Positions 38,795 through 48,032 are shown, numbered from the stretch's first letter. The stretch: DNA of 64,000 nucleotides from Prochlorococcus sp. MIT 0604 (GCF_000757845.1 NZ_CP007753.1:1364001-1428000), one strand, 5' to 3'. Numbers and translations: made by a program. Notes: generated by a model from the sequence alone, not told the origin.

Positions 38795-38968
38795 ATGAAT
38801 TTCTCCGAAATTCCAGAAAACCCTTTTATTTTTTTATCTTGGGTGACAGCTATAGGGCTATTTATAAGTCTTTCTGAAGCAACAATTAAGATAAAACTTG
38901 AGAAGAGAAACAGTTATCGAAAAAGGTTAGAGCTAATCAATAACCTTTATCCTAAAAAGTTAGCTTGA
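38795..38968 (+). CDS. 57-residue single-span membrane protein
   Basis: ATG to TGA, 57 residues: short acidic start, one hydrophobic helix (about 10-25, FIFLSWVTAIGLFISLSE) and a strongly basic C-terminus with KLEKRNSYRKRLEL. It ends with a nine-base overlap of the convergent DoxX gene. It looks like a genuine small membrane protein but no family is known to me. Confidence 0.5.
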   Translation: MNFSEIPENPFIFLSWVTAIGLFISLSEATIKIKLEKRNSYRKRLELINNLYPKKLA

Positions 38969-39511
38969 AGTATCTGAGAGTATGTTCGCTTGCAAAAATT
39001 GAAATAAGCCACCTTTACTTGTTTCTTCTTTAACTTCAACTTGTTTGGAAGGTTTTGCTTTTGTTGAGGGTACAATTTCCTCATCATCTTCTGATTTCAA
39101 AATTCTGATAATGACTTCATCTAAAGAGAAATTACCGGGACCTGTTAATGCAATTGAAGTTGCTGAAGCAAAATACAAAAGTAAAAGCTCTAGTAAGAAA
39201 ATATTAAAACCTGAAGTAACCAGTGCATGATATATAGCGACAGAAATTGTTCCAACAATTGCCAAAGCTCCGAATCTTGTGGCTAAGCCGATAATTAGCA
39301 ACCAACTACCACCTATTTCTGAGAATGCCGCTATGTATGATAAAAATATTGGGAATGGGAGATGTAATGGTCTTACAAAAGCATCAGCGAAATTTTCTAT
39401 ATTTGCTAATTTCTCATAACCGTGATGAATAAGAACAGTTCCAGTTATAACTCTAAGAATTAATAAAGCAGTATCTTTGCTAAACGACTTGGTAAGAATT
39501 GTTGAAAGCAC
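38960..39511 (-). CDS. DoxX-family membrane protein
   Basis: A 183-residue protein with four hydrophobic spans in the DoxX pattern: LILRVITGTVLIHHGYEKLANIENF, then PIFLSYIAAFSEIGGSWLLIIGLATRFGALAIV. Conserved Gly/Glu residues in AFSEIGGS fit. The last 45 residues are a charged cytoplasmic tail. DoxX proteins are linked to quinone/redox or sulphur oxidation; the role in cyanobacteria is unclear. Confidence 0.85.
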   Translation of the reverse strand: MLSTILTKSFSKDTALLILRVITGTVLIHHGYEKLANIENFADAFVRPLHLPFPIFLSYIAAFSEIGGSWLLIIGLATRFGALAIVGTISVAIYHALVTSGFNIFLLELLLLYFASATSIALTGPGNFSLDEVIIRILKSEDDEEIVPSTKAKPSKQVEVKEETSKGGLFQFLQANILSDTSS

Positions 39512-39646
39512 TATAAAAAAATTATCCTTAAGTAAAAATAACTAGTCACAGTATCCATCGTGGATTAAAGAGCAAAAGTCGCACCTAAATAAGTATTTAT
39601 ACTTACTCACTAAAAGGGTTATTTTGTGATCAGGAATTCAACTAAG

Positions 39647-40801
39647 TTACAAATTATTTTTTGAAGAATTTTCTAATATTCTCTGATTTATTTTTGGAAT
39701 ATTTTCTTTAAATTTAAAAAACCCTCTTTTAGCAAATTTCCAAGCAAATAAATCTTCATCCCTCACAAGATTAAAAATTTTTTTATGGTTTAAATTTTTA
39801 AACTCAGTTATGAAATCATAATTTTCTCCCACTCCAGGATAAATAATGTCTATTTCGTTGGTATTTTTAAAAGTATTTTCCAGTAAATAAGAATCAAGCT
39901 GTTCAACATTATCAAATTGCTCTACAAATTCAGAGACCAAGTCTTGTTTAAATTTCAAAACAGATTCAGACAATTTAATTTGTCTTTGTTCATTTTTTAA
40001 AAGGATAATAAATACTTTTTTATAGCTTGGAAGTAAATTTTCAAGGGTTGCAATGTGCAGATCATTTTCAAACATAATCAGATTATCTGATTTAGGATCC
40101 ATATCATTTTTATAAATCTGATCTTCAAATGGTGTTTGATTAGATTCTTCAAGAAAAATTTGTTTATTACTTATTTTTTCTACATTAAATCTATTATTTG
40201 AAAACTTTCTGAGGTTTGATGATGAAAAAAGATATTGTTTTCCCTTCGTTTGCAATCCTCCGACCCATCTCCAGCTAAGGAGATTAGATGAAGCATCTCC
40301 ATCAAAAAGATATTTAAAGAAAAACTTTGCTCCCAATTGCCATGGGAGGCCTAAATTAAATATCCAAGTACTCGCAAACCACATTCTTGTATGGTTATGC
40401 AAATAGTTGTACTGCTTTAATTCATGGACCCAAGAATTAAAAAAATCTAATTCTGTATTGCCATTAATTGCACTTTCATATAGCTCATAATCAAAATCGA
40501 GATTGTTTTCTGAAATAAAATTTCTCCAAACTTTAGGTCTATTTTCCATCCACCCTCTCCAGTAAACTCTCCAAAATATTTCTTCAACAAACTTAGTTGA
40601 ATTTTTGATTTTGTACTTACTTTTAATATCAAAGATCAGATCATATTCCGATAAAATTCTATGGGTAATAAAAGGCGATAATTTTGAAACCGAACTTTCG
40701 TTATTGGGCCCAAAATCAAAATTTCTTAATTTTGCATAATCATCAATTTTGTATTTCGCAAAATTTTCCCAGGTATTTTGAGCTTTTAATAAAAATGACA
40801 T
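39647..40801 (-). CDS. Photolyase/cryptochrome-like flavoprotein with permuted domain order
   Basis: A 384-residue protein. The FAD-binding helical domain comes first (about 10-205): LSPFITHRILSE (41-52), FVEEIFWRVYWRGWM (71-85), HNHTRMWFASTW (135-146) and FDGDASSNLLSWRWVGGLQTKG, key residues DGDxxSN at 167-173 and WRWVGG at 177-182. These match the cryptochrome/photolyase signature. In canonical members an alpha/beta antenna domain precedes this. Here nothing precedes it, but residues 238-370 form an alpha/beta-like domain starting NLIMFENDLHI (240-250), which resembles the LVWFRxDLRxxD start of that antenna domain. Enzymatic class (repair or sensing) is uncertain. Confidence 0.72.
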   Translation of the reverse strand: MSFLLKAQNTWENFAKYKIDDYAKLRNFDFGPNNESSVSKLSPFITHRILSEYDLIFDIKSKYKIKNSTKFVEEIFWRVYWRGWMENRPKVWRNFISENNLDFDYELYESAINGNTELDFFNSWVHELKQYNYLHNHTRMWFASTWIFNLGLPWQLGAKFFFKYLFDGDASSNLLSWRWVGGLQTKGKQYLFSSSNLRKFSNNRFNVEKISNKQIFLEESNQTPFEDQIYKNDMDPKSDNLIMFENDLHIATLENLLPSYKKVFIILLKNEQRQIKLSESVLKFKQDLVSEFVEQFDNVEQLDSYLLENTFKNTNEIDIIYPGVGENYDFITEFKNLNHKKIFNLVRDEDLFAWKFAKRGFFKFKENIPKINQRILENSSKNNL

Positions 40802-40947
40802 TTTCTCATAACTTTAAAAAATTTTTTTTTGTATTGATAGAAATTTCAAAAATTTGCCTGCAAATTAATTATTAAAATTTTGTATTTCACTTTTAAGTAA
40901 ATATGTTTGATTGCAGTATTTAATTTAAACGCCTGACAAGTACATTT

Positions 40948-40953
40948 TATACT
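40948..40953 (+). promoter_or_regulatory. Likely -10 box upstream of ligase-like gene
   Basis: TATACT, close to the -10 consensus, about 20 bases before a Shine-Dalgarno-type AGGAGG (40973-40978). It would start a transcript near 40960 for the mini-ORF and the ligase-like gene. No clear -35 box is seen. Confidence 0.35.
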
Positions 40954-40985
40954 CTTAAATTGCTCTCTGCGTAGGAGGATATTTA

Positions 40986-41039
40986 GTGGTCAATTACTTT
41001 TTAGATCTAATTTTAATTTTCAAATCTTTATTTAAATGA
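40986..41039 (+). CDS. Possible 17-residue leader peptide
   Basis: A GTG-started ORF of 17 codons, MVNYFLDLILIFKSLFK, with a perfect AGGAGG seven bases before the start. Such strong ribosome sites are uncommon in this AT-rich genome, which is why I list it. It ends 39 bases before the ligase-like gene and could be a regulatory upstream ORF. Confidence 0.25.
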   Translation: MVNYFLDLILIFKSLFK

Positions 41040-41078
41040 TTTTTTCTAAAAGATTTTTAAATATTTATCAAAATTATT

Positions 41079-41828
41079 ATGAATAATTTATTAGTGAGAG
41101 ATGTTAAGTATCTTGATGAACAATACAGAATAGGTGAAGGCATAATTTCGGATGATGCATTTAAGCAACTTGAAAAGCTCTTTATTACTGTTGATCAAGA
41201 GCATAACTACTTTAATCAAAAAAATAATAAACTTTTGCCAAAATTAGCCAAAGAAAACTATAAAGAATTTTTGGAAAGTTTATTAACAAAAACTAGATTA
41301 AGTATTCAACCAAAAATTGATGGATGTGCTATTGCAATTAGATATATAGATGGCAAGTTTAATAAAGCTATTACAAAAAAAGGATTTGATGTCTCAAGCA
41401 AAATTAAACAAATTAAAAATGTCCCCGATTGTATTCCTATCAAACGAGATTTTCAAATTAGAGGTGAACTATACGCTACAAACAAAGTTGCCGGTATTTC
41501 CCAAAGAATTACAAGAAAATACCTCAATGATAAGAAAGAGATTGGAGAAAGTCTCCGCTTTTGCTGTTTCCAAATACTTAATGGAAGACTTAATCAATAC
41601 GAAACCCTTAACTATCTTAAAAAATGTGGCTTCAGTACCCCTGACAGTTACTTCACAAATCATACAAGCGAAATCCAAATATATAAAAAAAATTGGTTAG
41701 AGAAAAAAATATTTGCGAAATATCCAACTAATGGGATAGTTATAAAAATAAATAGTAGGAAATTACAGTTAATTAGAGAGAAAAGTTTATCTCAAAATAA
41801 CGAATGGCAATATGCAATTGAAAAATAA
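41079..41828 (+). CDS. Stand-alone NAD-dependent DNA ligase adenylation module
   Basis: A 249-residue protein matching only the N-terminal third of LigA. Domain Ia-like start (YLDEQYRIGEGIISDDAFKQL, 11-31; cf. YY...IISDAEYD), motif I KIDG with Lys79 as candidate adenylated residue, then motif III RGELY (128-132), motif IV NGIVIKIN (218-225) and motif V WQYAIEK (243-249). The ORF stops right at the motif V lysine. The OB-fold, zinc finger, HhH and BRCT domains are absent. It may self-adenylate but should not seal nicks without a partner. It lies next to the photolyase-like gene. Confidence 0.75.
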   Translation: MNNLLVRDVKYLDEQYRIGEGIISDDAFKQLEKLFITVDQEHNYFNQKNNKLLPKLAKENYKEFLESLLTKTRLSIQPKIDGCAIAIRYIDGKFNKAITKKGFDVSSKIKQIKNVPDCIPIKRDFQIRGELYATNKVAGISQRITRKYLNDKKEIGESLRFCCFQILNGRLNQYETLNYLKKCGFSTPDSYFTNHTSEIQIYKKNWLEKKIFAKYPTNGIVIKINSRKLQLIREKSLSQNNEWQYAIEK

Positions 41829-41924
41829 AATTAAATATTACCTTCATAAAGATCTCACGATACTGACTTCCGGTATTTACAGTGGATAATAATTAAATTC
41901 CAAAGCAATTTGCAGGATTACTAA

Positions 41925-42854
41925 ATGACTGCCACTATTTCAAGACCTAAAATTTCTAACTGGGCAACATCTAATATTCCAAACCTTATAGGCAAAACAG
42001 CGCTAATTACTGGTGCGAATAGTGGTCTTGGATACTTCACTGCAAAGGCCTTAGCAGAAAAAAATGCTCATGTTGTTATAGCTTGTAGATCCCTTGAAAA
42101 AGCTAATCAAACTATCAAAAAACTTAAAGGTCTTAATCCTGAAGGATTATTTACACCTTTAGAATTAGATTTTTCAGATTTAAAAAATATTGTTGAAGTT
42201 CAGTCCAAAATTTTTGATAATTTTGAAAATTTGGATTTACTAATTAATAATGCAGGCATTATGCATCCGCCTAAAACTCTTAGTGCCCAGGGATATGAAA
42301 TACAATTTGCAGTTAATCATCTAGCCCACATGCTTTTGACCCTAAAGCTACTTCCAATTATTGAAAAAAAAGAAGAATCTAGAATAGTGACGGTTACTTC
42401 TGGTGCACAATTTTTTGGCAAAGTTGGTTGGGAAAATCTTAAAGCTGAGAACTATTACAACAAATGGGAATCTTACTCCAATAGCAAATTGGCAAATGTA
42501 ATGTTTGCTTTGGAACTAAATGAAAACTTAAAGCACAAAAATATACTTTCTTTAGCTGCTCATCCAGGAATTGCAAAAACAAATCTCTTTACTGCTCAAA
42601 AACCTAACCCTAGTCCATTAGAAATTTTCTCCTTGGAATTATTTAGTCCAATTTTTCAAACTGCTGAGATGGGTGCTTTACCTCAACTTTTTGCAGCTAC
42701 TTCACCAGATGCAAGAGGCGGTGAACATTATGGTCCTAGATTTAATTTCAGAGGTCATCCAAAACTATCTCCTACTTCTCCTTTCGCTATGAATAAAAAA
42801 GAAAGAAAAAATTTATGGGAAAAAAGCCTCGAAATACTTAGTGACTTCTTATAA
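41925..42854 (+). CDS. Short-chain dehydrogenase/reductase
   Basis: A 309-residue SDR with the cofactor loop TGANSGLGYFTA near residue 29, NNAG in DLLINNAGIMHPP, and the active site YSNSKLANVMF giving the YxxxK pair. The pattern resembles the retinol-dehydrogenase/protochlorophyllide-reductase-like branch. NADPH use is likely from the Arg in IACRSLEKA. The end overlaps the small convergent gene by six bases. Confidence 0.88.
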   Translation: MTATISRPKISNWATSNIPNLIGKTALITGANSGLGYFTAKALAEKNAHVVIACRSLEKANQTIKKLKGLNPEGLFTPLELDFSDLKNIVEVQSKIFDNFENLDLLINNAGIMHPPKTLSAQGYEIQFAVNHLAHMLLTLKLLPIIEKKEESRIVTVTSGAQFFGKVGWENLKAENYYNKWESYSNSKLANVMFALELNENLKHKNILSLAAHPGIAKTNLFTAQKPNPSPLEIFSLELFSPIFQTAEMGALPQLFAATSPDARGGEHYGPRFNFRGHPKLSPTSPFAMNKKERKNLWEKSLEILSDFL

Positions 42855-43115
42855 ATTTTTCATTTTTACTAACTTTAGAAAATACTTCAAGATATGTAAT
42901 TCACTTTCTGAGAGTTTCATAAATTCTGTTAAAGCATCATAATTTTTTTCATCAATTTTTTTTGACAATTTAATAAAACTATCATGGTTTTCATTAACAA
43001 AGCGCTCAGCAATCTGAGACGGAGTTAAACCCTTTTCAATTAATTCACCTGGAGCATTTTTCTCCCACTTTTCATAAAACCAAGAGAACCAATATTTTGC
43101 AGTATTTTCTTCCAT
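42849..43115 (-). CDS. Small acidic helical protein, family A copy 1
   Basis: An 88-residue soluble protein. The pattern W-F-x-W-x(19)-G-(L/M)-(T/S)-P-x-x-(I/V)-A-E-x-F-x-x-x-N/R-x...F/L-MKLSESELHILKYF is shared with the protein at 53594-53917, so the two are paralogues. The C-terminal LKLSESELHIL helix looks like a conserved interaction surface. No database family is recognised. The neighbours (SDR, murD) give no clue. Confidence 0.6.
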   Translation of the reverse strand: MEENTAKYWFSWFYEKWEKNAPGELIEKGLTPSQIAERFVNENHDSFIKLSKKIDEKNYDALTEFMKLSESELHILKYFLKLVKMKNL

Positions 43116-43215
43116 TAATTAACTTTTCTTTGGCAAATACTATAAATACTGAAGAAAGATCTCATGATTGAATTACCTCTTAAACACAATTAATATAAAT
43201 GCAATTATAAATTTA

Positions 43216-44631
43216 ATGATAGATAATCATTCTAGTAAAGGAAATATTAATCTTATAATTGGATTAGGTAAATCTGGATTTTGGGCTGCCAAGTATTTGA
43301 GAAGCATCAATAAGAGAGTAATTGTTTGGGAAAGTAAAGATGGGATAGAATTCTTAGAAAGAAAAACAGAATTAGAAGAGCTTAATATACTAGTTTATCT
43401 GAATAAAGAATTTGTATTTGAAGAAATTCAACCTTTTGTGAAAGAGATCGAATCTGTTGTTGTAAGTCCATCAATACCTTATAACCATAAAACTATTATT
43501 GAATTAAAAAAAAAGGGAATTAAAGTAATTGGAGAAATTAATGTTGCATGGGAAATTTTAAAAGACACAAATTGGATAGGTATTACTGGCACTAATGGCA
43601 AGACTACTGTTACTCATCTACTAAGCCATATACTCTGTGATACTGGATTATATGCTCCTTTTGCTGGAAATATTGGTACACCTTTATGTAAATATGCTCA
43701 CTCCAAAAAAGATGAAAAAATTGATTGGGTTGTAGCTGAATTAAGCAGTTATCAAATAGAAATATCTCCAGAAGTAAAACCTAATATTGGAATATGGACA
43801 ACCTTCACAGAAGATCATCTTGAAAGACATAAAACACTTGAAAACTATTTCAACATAAAAAAAAGCTTGCTAGAAAAATCTGATTTTAGAATTTATAATT
43901 ATGACGATAAAAATCTAAGAAATCACTACACTTCGCTATCAAGTGGGGTTTGGATAACAACTAGTTTCGATAAATCAAATTTTATTCAATGCGATTATTG
44001 GATAGATGATCAAGCATACATTGTTGAGAGAGGAAAGAAATTATTCAAACTTGAACATTTTTCTTTAAAAGGAATGCATAATCTTCAAAATCTTTTATTG
44101 GTAATTGCAGCAGCTAGAAAAGTTGGATTATCTGGGAAGAAGATTAAAGATTCTTTATCTAATTACAAACAATTACCCCATAGGATGGAAACAATTTATA
44201 AAAATAATGATCTGGAAATAATTAATGATAGTAAAGCTACAAATTTTGACTCATCTATTGCAGGAATTAATTCAATTGAAGGTCAAATAATAATCATTGC
44301 TGGGGGTAGATTAAAAGGGCATGAATATAGTGAGTGGATAAAAGTTTTAAAGAAAAAAGTTAAATGTGTTTTCCTTTTTGGAGAAAGCTCAAAAGTCCTT
44401 AAAATGGCGCTTATTAATGAAGGATTTAAAAAAAATATTTTTGAATTTTCAGAACTAAAAGAGCTTTTAAATTTTGTTTTTCATTATTTACAAAATAATA
44501 GGTTTGGAACATTATTATTCTCACCTTCATGCTCTAGTTTTGATCAATTTAAAAATTATGAAGAGCGTGGAGATTATTTCAAGAAACTAATAAGTGAAAA
44601 ATTAAAGGTTAATAAATCCATTTTTTGTTAA
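43216..44631 (+). CDS. murD: UDP-N-acetylmuramoylalanine-D-glutamate ligase
   Basis: A 471-residue Mur ligase adding D-Glu to the peptidoglycan precursor. I use the ATG giving MIDNHSSKG; an in-frame TTG at 43168 would add 16 residues. The Rossmann start [19 protein letters not shown] loop [15 protein letters not shown], the LSSYQIEIS and FTEDHLERH segments, and [22 protein letters not shown] with key NDSKATN are all typical. The C-terminal domain has [19 protein letters not shown]. Confidence 0.96.
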   Translation: MIDNHSSKGNINLIIGLGKSGFWAAKYLRSINKRVIVWESKDGIEFLERKTELEELNILVYLNKEFVFEEIQPFVKEIESVVVSPSIPYNHKTIIELKKKGIKVIGEINVAWEILKDTNWIGITGTNGKTTVTHLLSHILCDTGLYAPFAGNIGTPLCKYAHSKKDEKIDWVVAELSSYQIEISPEVKPNIGIWTTFTEDHLERHKTLENYFNIKKSLLEKSDFRIYNYDDKNLRNHYTSLSSGVWITTSFDKSNFIQCDYWIDDQAYIVERGKKLFKLEHFSLKGMHNLQNLLLVIAAARKVGLSGKKIKDSLSNYKQLPHRMETIYKNNDLEIINDSKATNFDSSIAGINSIEGQIIIIAGGRLKGHEYSEWIKVLKKKVKCVFLFGESSKVLKMALINEGFKKNIFEFSELKELLNFVFHYLQNNRFGTLLFSPSCSSFDQFKNYEERGDYFKKLISEKLKVNKSIFC

Positions 44632-44732
44632 AAAAATATTTCGTATTTATCAGGTCGGTCATCACAACCGTCTCCCCACTAGCAAATATTCACTTAATTA
44701 GTTAGATTTTAACCATAAATTAACTACTAGTA

Positions 44733-45047
44733 ATGAGTGAATCTAACAATTTACCTCAAGCAATAAGTCATAAAAAATTAAGTTACTTAATGCTTAGGGC
44801 ACAAAAGGATTCTCATTTTTCTGATGAATTAGCAGAAATAGAAAGTCCCGAAATAAGAGAATTTGAAGAGTTATTAAACACTTGGGAAGCTTCAACTAAG
44901 AAAGTAGTTAACGAGTTATCAAAAAGAAAAGAGAATTTACTAAAAGATAAATCACCGAATTCTTTAATTGCTCTTGGTGCTATGGAAGTTCACCTTAATA
45001 TGGCTTTGCAAGCCTTAAATGCATTTAATAAAGGACTTGATGGGTAA
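44733..45047 (+). CDS. Conserved helical protein, unknown
   Basis: A 104-residue soluble, all-helical protein (LSYLMLRAQKDSHFSDELAEIE ... EVHLNMALQALNAFNKGLDG). It is charged and Leu-rich, suggesting a helical bundle. I do not recognise a named family, though the length and composition look like a real gene. It converges on the pirin gene with a 14-base gap. Confidence 0.6.
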   Translation: MSESNNLPQAISHKKLSYLMLRAQKDSHFSDELAEIESPEIREFEELLNTWEASTKKVVNELSKRKENLLKDKSPNSLIALGAMEVHLNMALQALNAFNKGLDG

Positions 45048-45061
45048 AATTAACATATAAA

Positions 45062-45793
45062 TTACAAGGAAGGCATCGAAAATAAGAGAAAATCTAGTTT
45101 TTTTTCAGTATCTATATAGACATCATCATAATAATTAACTTCAAAACCCATGCCATCTCCAGATTCGAGACATATATTTGAATTAGAGTCTTTACTTTTT
45201 AATAAAAGATTACCTTCTATTATTTGTATCCAATTATATTTATCGATTTTTAATGGCAATTTTTTTTCTTTAATTGGCTTATATTTACAACGCCATATAG
45301 AGATACTTTGATTTAGAAAAAGCTTATTATTTTTTAAGTCTTTGTAATTAAAAATAAGATTATCCCACAACTTTTCATTTAATGAAATTTGATCATATCG
45401 GGGGTTGATATTTTCTTTTTGAGGGTATATCCAAATCTGGAACAACTTACAGGTCTCATTTTCTTCATTCTTCTCGCTATGAGAGATTCCAGTACCTGCA
45501 GACATAACTTGTACTTCATCTTTGTGGATTTTCCCAAGATTATTTAAAGAGTCTCTATGAGTTATTGCTCCTTTTGTTACGACAGTAATTATTTCCATAT
45601 TTGCATGAGAATGTGTATTAAATCCTGCATTAGGAGAAATAATATCTTCGTTTATAACTCTAATTTTCCCAAAATTATCCCATTTTGGATCTCTATGCTC
45701 TGCGAAAGAAAATGAATGCATCGAATTTAGCCATTCTCTAGTCGATCTAAATCTTTCGTGAGATTTCCTTATTTTAATTATTTTCAAAGACAT
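45062..45793 (-). CDS. Pirin-family protein
   Basis: A 243-residue cupin-type pirin. It shows the N-terminal metal site: GFNTHSHANMEIITVV (two His and a Glu), GAITHRDSLNN and VQVMSAGTGISHSEKNE. Pirins bind iron and some act as quercetinase or transcription cofactors. The C-terminal barrel is shorter and lacks the metal residues, as usual. Confidence 0.9.
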   Translation of the reverse strand: MSLKIIKIRKSHERFRSTREWLNSMHSFSFAEHRDPKWDNFGKIRVINEDIISPNAGFNTHSHANMEIITVVTKGAITHRDSLNNLGKIHKDEVQVMSAGTGISHSEKNEENETCKLFQIWIYPQKENINPRYDQISLNEKLWDNLIFNYKDLKNNKLFLNQSISIWRCKYKPIKEKKLPLKIDKYNWIQIIEGNLLLKSKDSNSNICLESGDGMGFEVNYYDDVYIDTEKKLDFLLFSMPSL

Positions 45794-45879
45794 AAATACT
45801 AAGAAATAAATATGGTGTATTTGTGTAAATTAAATATTTTGAAAATTATAAATTATGAATAAGTTAAATTACTTTTTAT

Positions 45880-46008
45880 TTATTTGTTGATTTTATTTTG
45901 TGCTTTATTTGCTTTAATAATTATTTTTTTTGCTTCTTCTCTCGTAGAACATTTTTCTGCCTCAACATTCAAATTTTTTAATTTATTTAGTTGCTTTGAA
46001 ATTTTCAT
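45880..46008 (-). CDS. 42-residue basic helical peptide
   Basis: ATG to TAA, 42 residues rich in Lys and Asn with one Cys: MKISKQLNKLKNLNVEAEKC then STREEAKKIIIKANKAQNKINK. The periodicity fits one long amphipathic helix. It fills most of a 297-base gap between the pirin and DUF1643 genes. Its Lys-rich AT-driven composition means chance cannot be excluded. Confidence 0.45.
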   Translation of the reverse strand: MKISKQLNKLKNLNVEAEKCSTREEAKKIIIKANKAQNKINK

Positions 46009-46090
46009 ATAAGGTTAACTTAACAAATAGAAGTTAACACATATTTAATGGAATAGCTAAAAATACGGTTTTGCACTTGAGCCCTACTAC

Positions 46091-46627
46091 CTAAAAATAA
46101 GATTGGAGGATGGAATTATCAGAACAGTATAGAGGATGTATTGGATTATCTTTGATTGTTTTTTTAATTAAAAGCGGTCCAAGAGGATTATCAAAATTAT
46201 TTTTCCTAATTGAGTTATATTGCATTATTTTTTTTGATATTTTTTTATTTCTATTCAGAAATTTTCCTTTGTTACCCCAACCTATCCATAAATCACAATT
46301 TTTATTTTCAGACCAGTGTTTTAAGTTTTTATTAATATGATTATTGTTTAGATGACCCACAGGATTTTTGTGATTAAAAAGTTTTTCTGGTTTGCTTGAA
46401 ATCAGAGCAAATAGATTGATTAACTTTACTTTGCCATAATTATTGTTTTTCGAAATTTTGATTATCTTTTTTGTTGTATTATCTAAGAAAACTTGATCCG
46501 ATAATGAGGGATTTAAACCAATAAAAATAATTTCCTTTGTAGATTTAGAAATCTTATAACTTAAACTCCATCTATATAGTTTGTTAGCACTTATTAAACA
46601 ATTTCTTTCTAGAAATAAATTTTTCAA
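46091..46627 (-). CDS. DUF1643-family protein
   Basis: A 178-residue protein with the family features RWSLSYKI, FIGLNPSLSDQVFLDNTTKKI (Asn-Pro-Ser and Asp-Asn-Thr) and the VKLINLFALISSKPEKL segment. The C-terminal part has LWIGWGNKGKFLNR. This family is of unknown function, often near phage or defence genes. Here it overlaps the next minus-strand gene upstream by four bases. Confidence 0.75.
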   Translation of the reverse strand: MKNLFLERNCLISANKLYRWSLSYKISKSTKEIIFIGLNPSLSDQVFLDNTTKKIIKISKNNNYGKVKLINLFALISSKPEKLFNHKNPVGHLNNNHINKNLKHWSENKNCDLWIGWGNKGKFLNRNKKISKKIMQYNSIRKNNFDNPLGPLLIKKTIKDNPIHPLYCSDNSILQSYF

Positions 46628-47109
46628 CCTAAACCTACACCTCTAGCCATAAGAGTGGCAAATAACGGTATTGTTGCAAAGCCTACTAGTTCAGTAGTAA
46701 TGATTAGTCTGAACCTCTTAACTAGATTCTCAGATATTTCAGGTAATTTATTCTTACTTAATGGAATGGCCCATAAGATATAGGTTGTTGTTGGGTATAA
46801 AGAAAGTAATCCTACCAGAATGTAAAGAGAAACCTTTATCCAAAACACAGGATTACCTGTATAGAAATCACCTCCTTGACCAAAATACTTAACACGCAAA
46901 ATTCCAGTAACTAATATTGCAACTCCTGCCAAACCATAAACTAAGTCTGCAATTATCATTGAGATCGTCTCATTCCTATTAAGACCTACTTTGAGAGTCA
47001 ATCTTTCAAATAAAAGAGAACCGAAACACAAAATAATTCCTAAATAATGAACATATGCTACTAATGCACTTTTAGCAATTTCACCTGTAAATAGCGTTCC
47101 GAATAACAT
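46624..47109 (-). CDS. DUF2214-family membrane protein
   Basis: A 161-residue protein with four hydrophobic spans. It carries the DUF2214 features ALVAYVHYLGIILCFGSLLFERL (His in span 1), ADLVYGLAGVAILVTGILRVKYFGQGG and FWIKVSLYILVGLLSLYPT. Function unknown. It overlaps the DUF1643 gene by four bases, so the two are likely one transcript. Confidence 0.8.
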   Translation of the reverse strand: MLFGTLFTGEIAKSALVAYVHYLGIILCFGSLLFERLTLKVGLNRNETISMIIADLVYGLAGVAILVTGILRVKYFGQGGDFYTGNPVFWIKVSLYILVGLLSLYPTTTYILWAIPLSKNKLPEISENLVKRFRLIITTELVGFATIPLFATLMARGVGLG

Positions 47110-47197
47110 TTTCTAGTCAAATTTTATACAATACTAACCACCAAATAAATAATTTGTTTAGAAAATAGATTTAACAATGAAAAGCAAGGTATTAAAT

Positions 47198-47947
47198 CTA
47201 GGACTCTAAAAACCTTTTTTGACCATCTTCAAAAAAATCCTTTTTATTCCATACTTCTATTACATCTGGGAAATGTTTTTCCATACAATTATCACAAACC
47301 CCATGACTGAATCTAATATCACTAATTTTCGAAAGATATTTTTCTAAATGCATCCAATCGCCCTCCTTATTTTTCACTTCTCTGCAATATGAACATACAG
47401 ATAAAATCCCTTCCTGTTTATGCAAATTAGATAATGCATCTAGCAAATTTAATGACTTTTTTCTAAGCTCTAAAAATGAAACTATTTGCTTGGATAATAA
47501 TTCCATAATATTAAATTGTTGTGTAGTTAAATTTCCTGGCTTTCTATCTATTACACAAAGAGTTCCAAGCTTATTACCATCACTATTTCTAAGGGGAAAA
47601 CCTGCATAAAAACGAATCTTTGGATCTCCAGTTACCAATGGATTATTTATAAATCTTTCATCTTGGAAAGCATCATGAATAATTAATGGACTATTTTCTT
47701 TTATTGCATGTGTACAAAAAGACCAATCTCTTTTAGTTTCTGATATTTGAAGTCCTATTTTGGATTTAAACCATTGTTTATCTTTGTCTACCAAAGTCAT
47801 TAAAGAAATAGGCACATTACAGGTTGTAGCAGCAATTTTTGTAATATCGTCATAACATGATTCTGGCTTAGTTCCCAAAATCCTATATTCTGCTAAAGCT
47901 TTTAATCTTCTTTCTTCTTCTTCTTTTTTTGATACAAGATTCTGCAT
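47198..47947 (-). CDS. GAF-domain protein with Cys-rich tail
   Basis: A 249-residue soluble protein. The GAF domain spans about 25-165 (CNVPISLMTLVDKDKQWFKS, FCTHAIKENSPLIIHDA, FYAGFPLRNSDGNKLGTLCVIDR). A short helix links it to a tail with SVCSYCREVKNKEGDWMHLEKY and SHGVCDNCMEKHFP: two CxxC pairs 37 residues apart that could bind zinc or iron. The tail is usually seen at the end of histidine kinases or cyclases, yet there is no output domain here. A light or redox sensor is possible. Confidence 0.78.
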   Translation of the reverse strand: MQNLVSKKEEEERRLKALAEYRILGTKPESCYDDITKIAATTCNVPISLMTLVDKDKQWFKSKIGLQISETKRDWSFCTHAIKENSPLIIHDAFQDERFINNPLVTGDPKIRFYAGFPLRNSDGNKLGTLCVIDRKPGNLTTQQFNIMELLSKQIVSFLELRKKSLNLLDALSNLHKQEGILSVCSYCREVKNKEGDWMHLEKYLSKISDIRFSHGVCDNCMEKHFPDVIEVWNKKDFFEDGQKRFLES

Positions 47948-48032
47948 TAATCTTCACCAATAATTAAAACTTTAAAATTAAAGCTTCTTCAAAAAACTTT
48001 TTCCGTTTAATACTTAATAAAAAAAAGATAAA

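Noticed and set aside
39587-39604. AAGTAT-TT-ATACTT palindrome between DoxX and the photolyase-like gene
   Set aside because: Too short and AT-rich to separate from chance in this genome.
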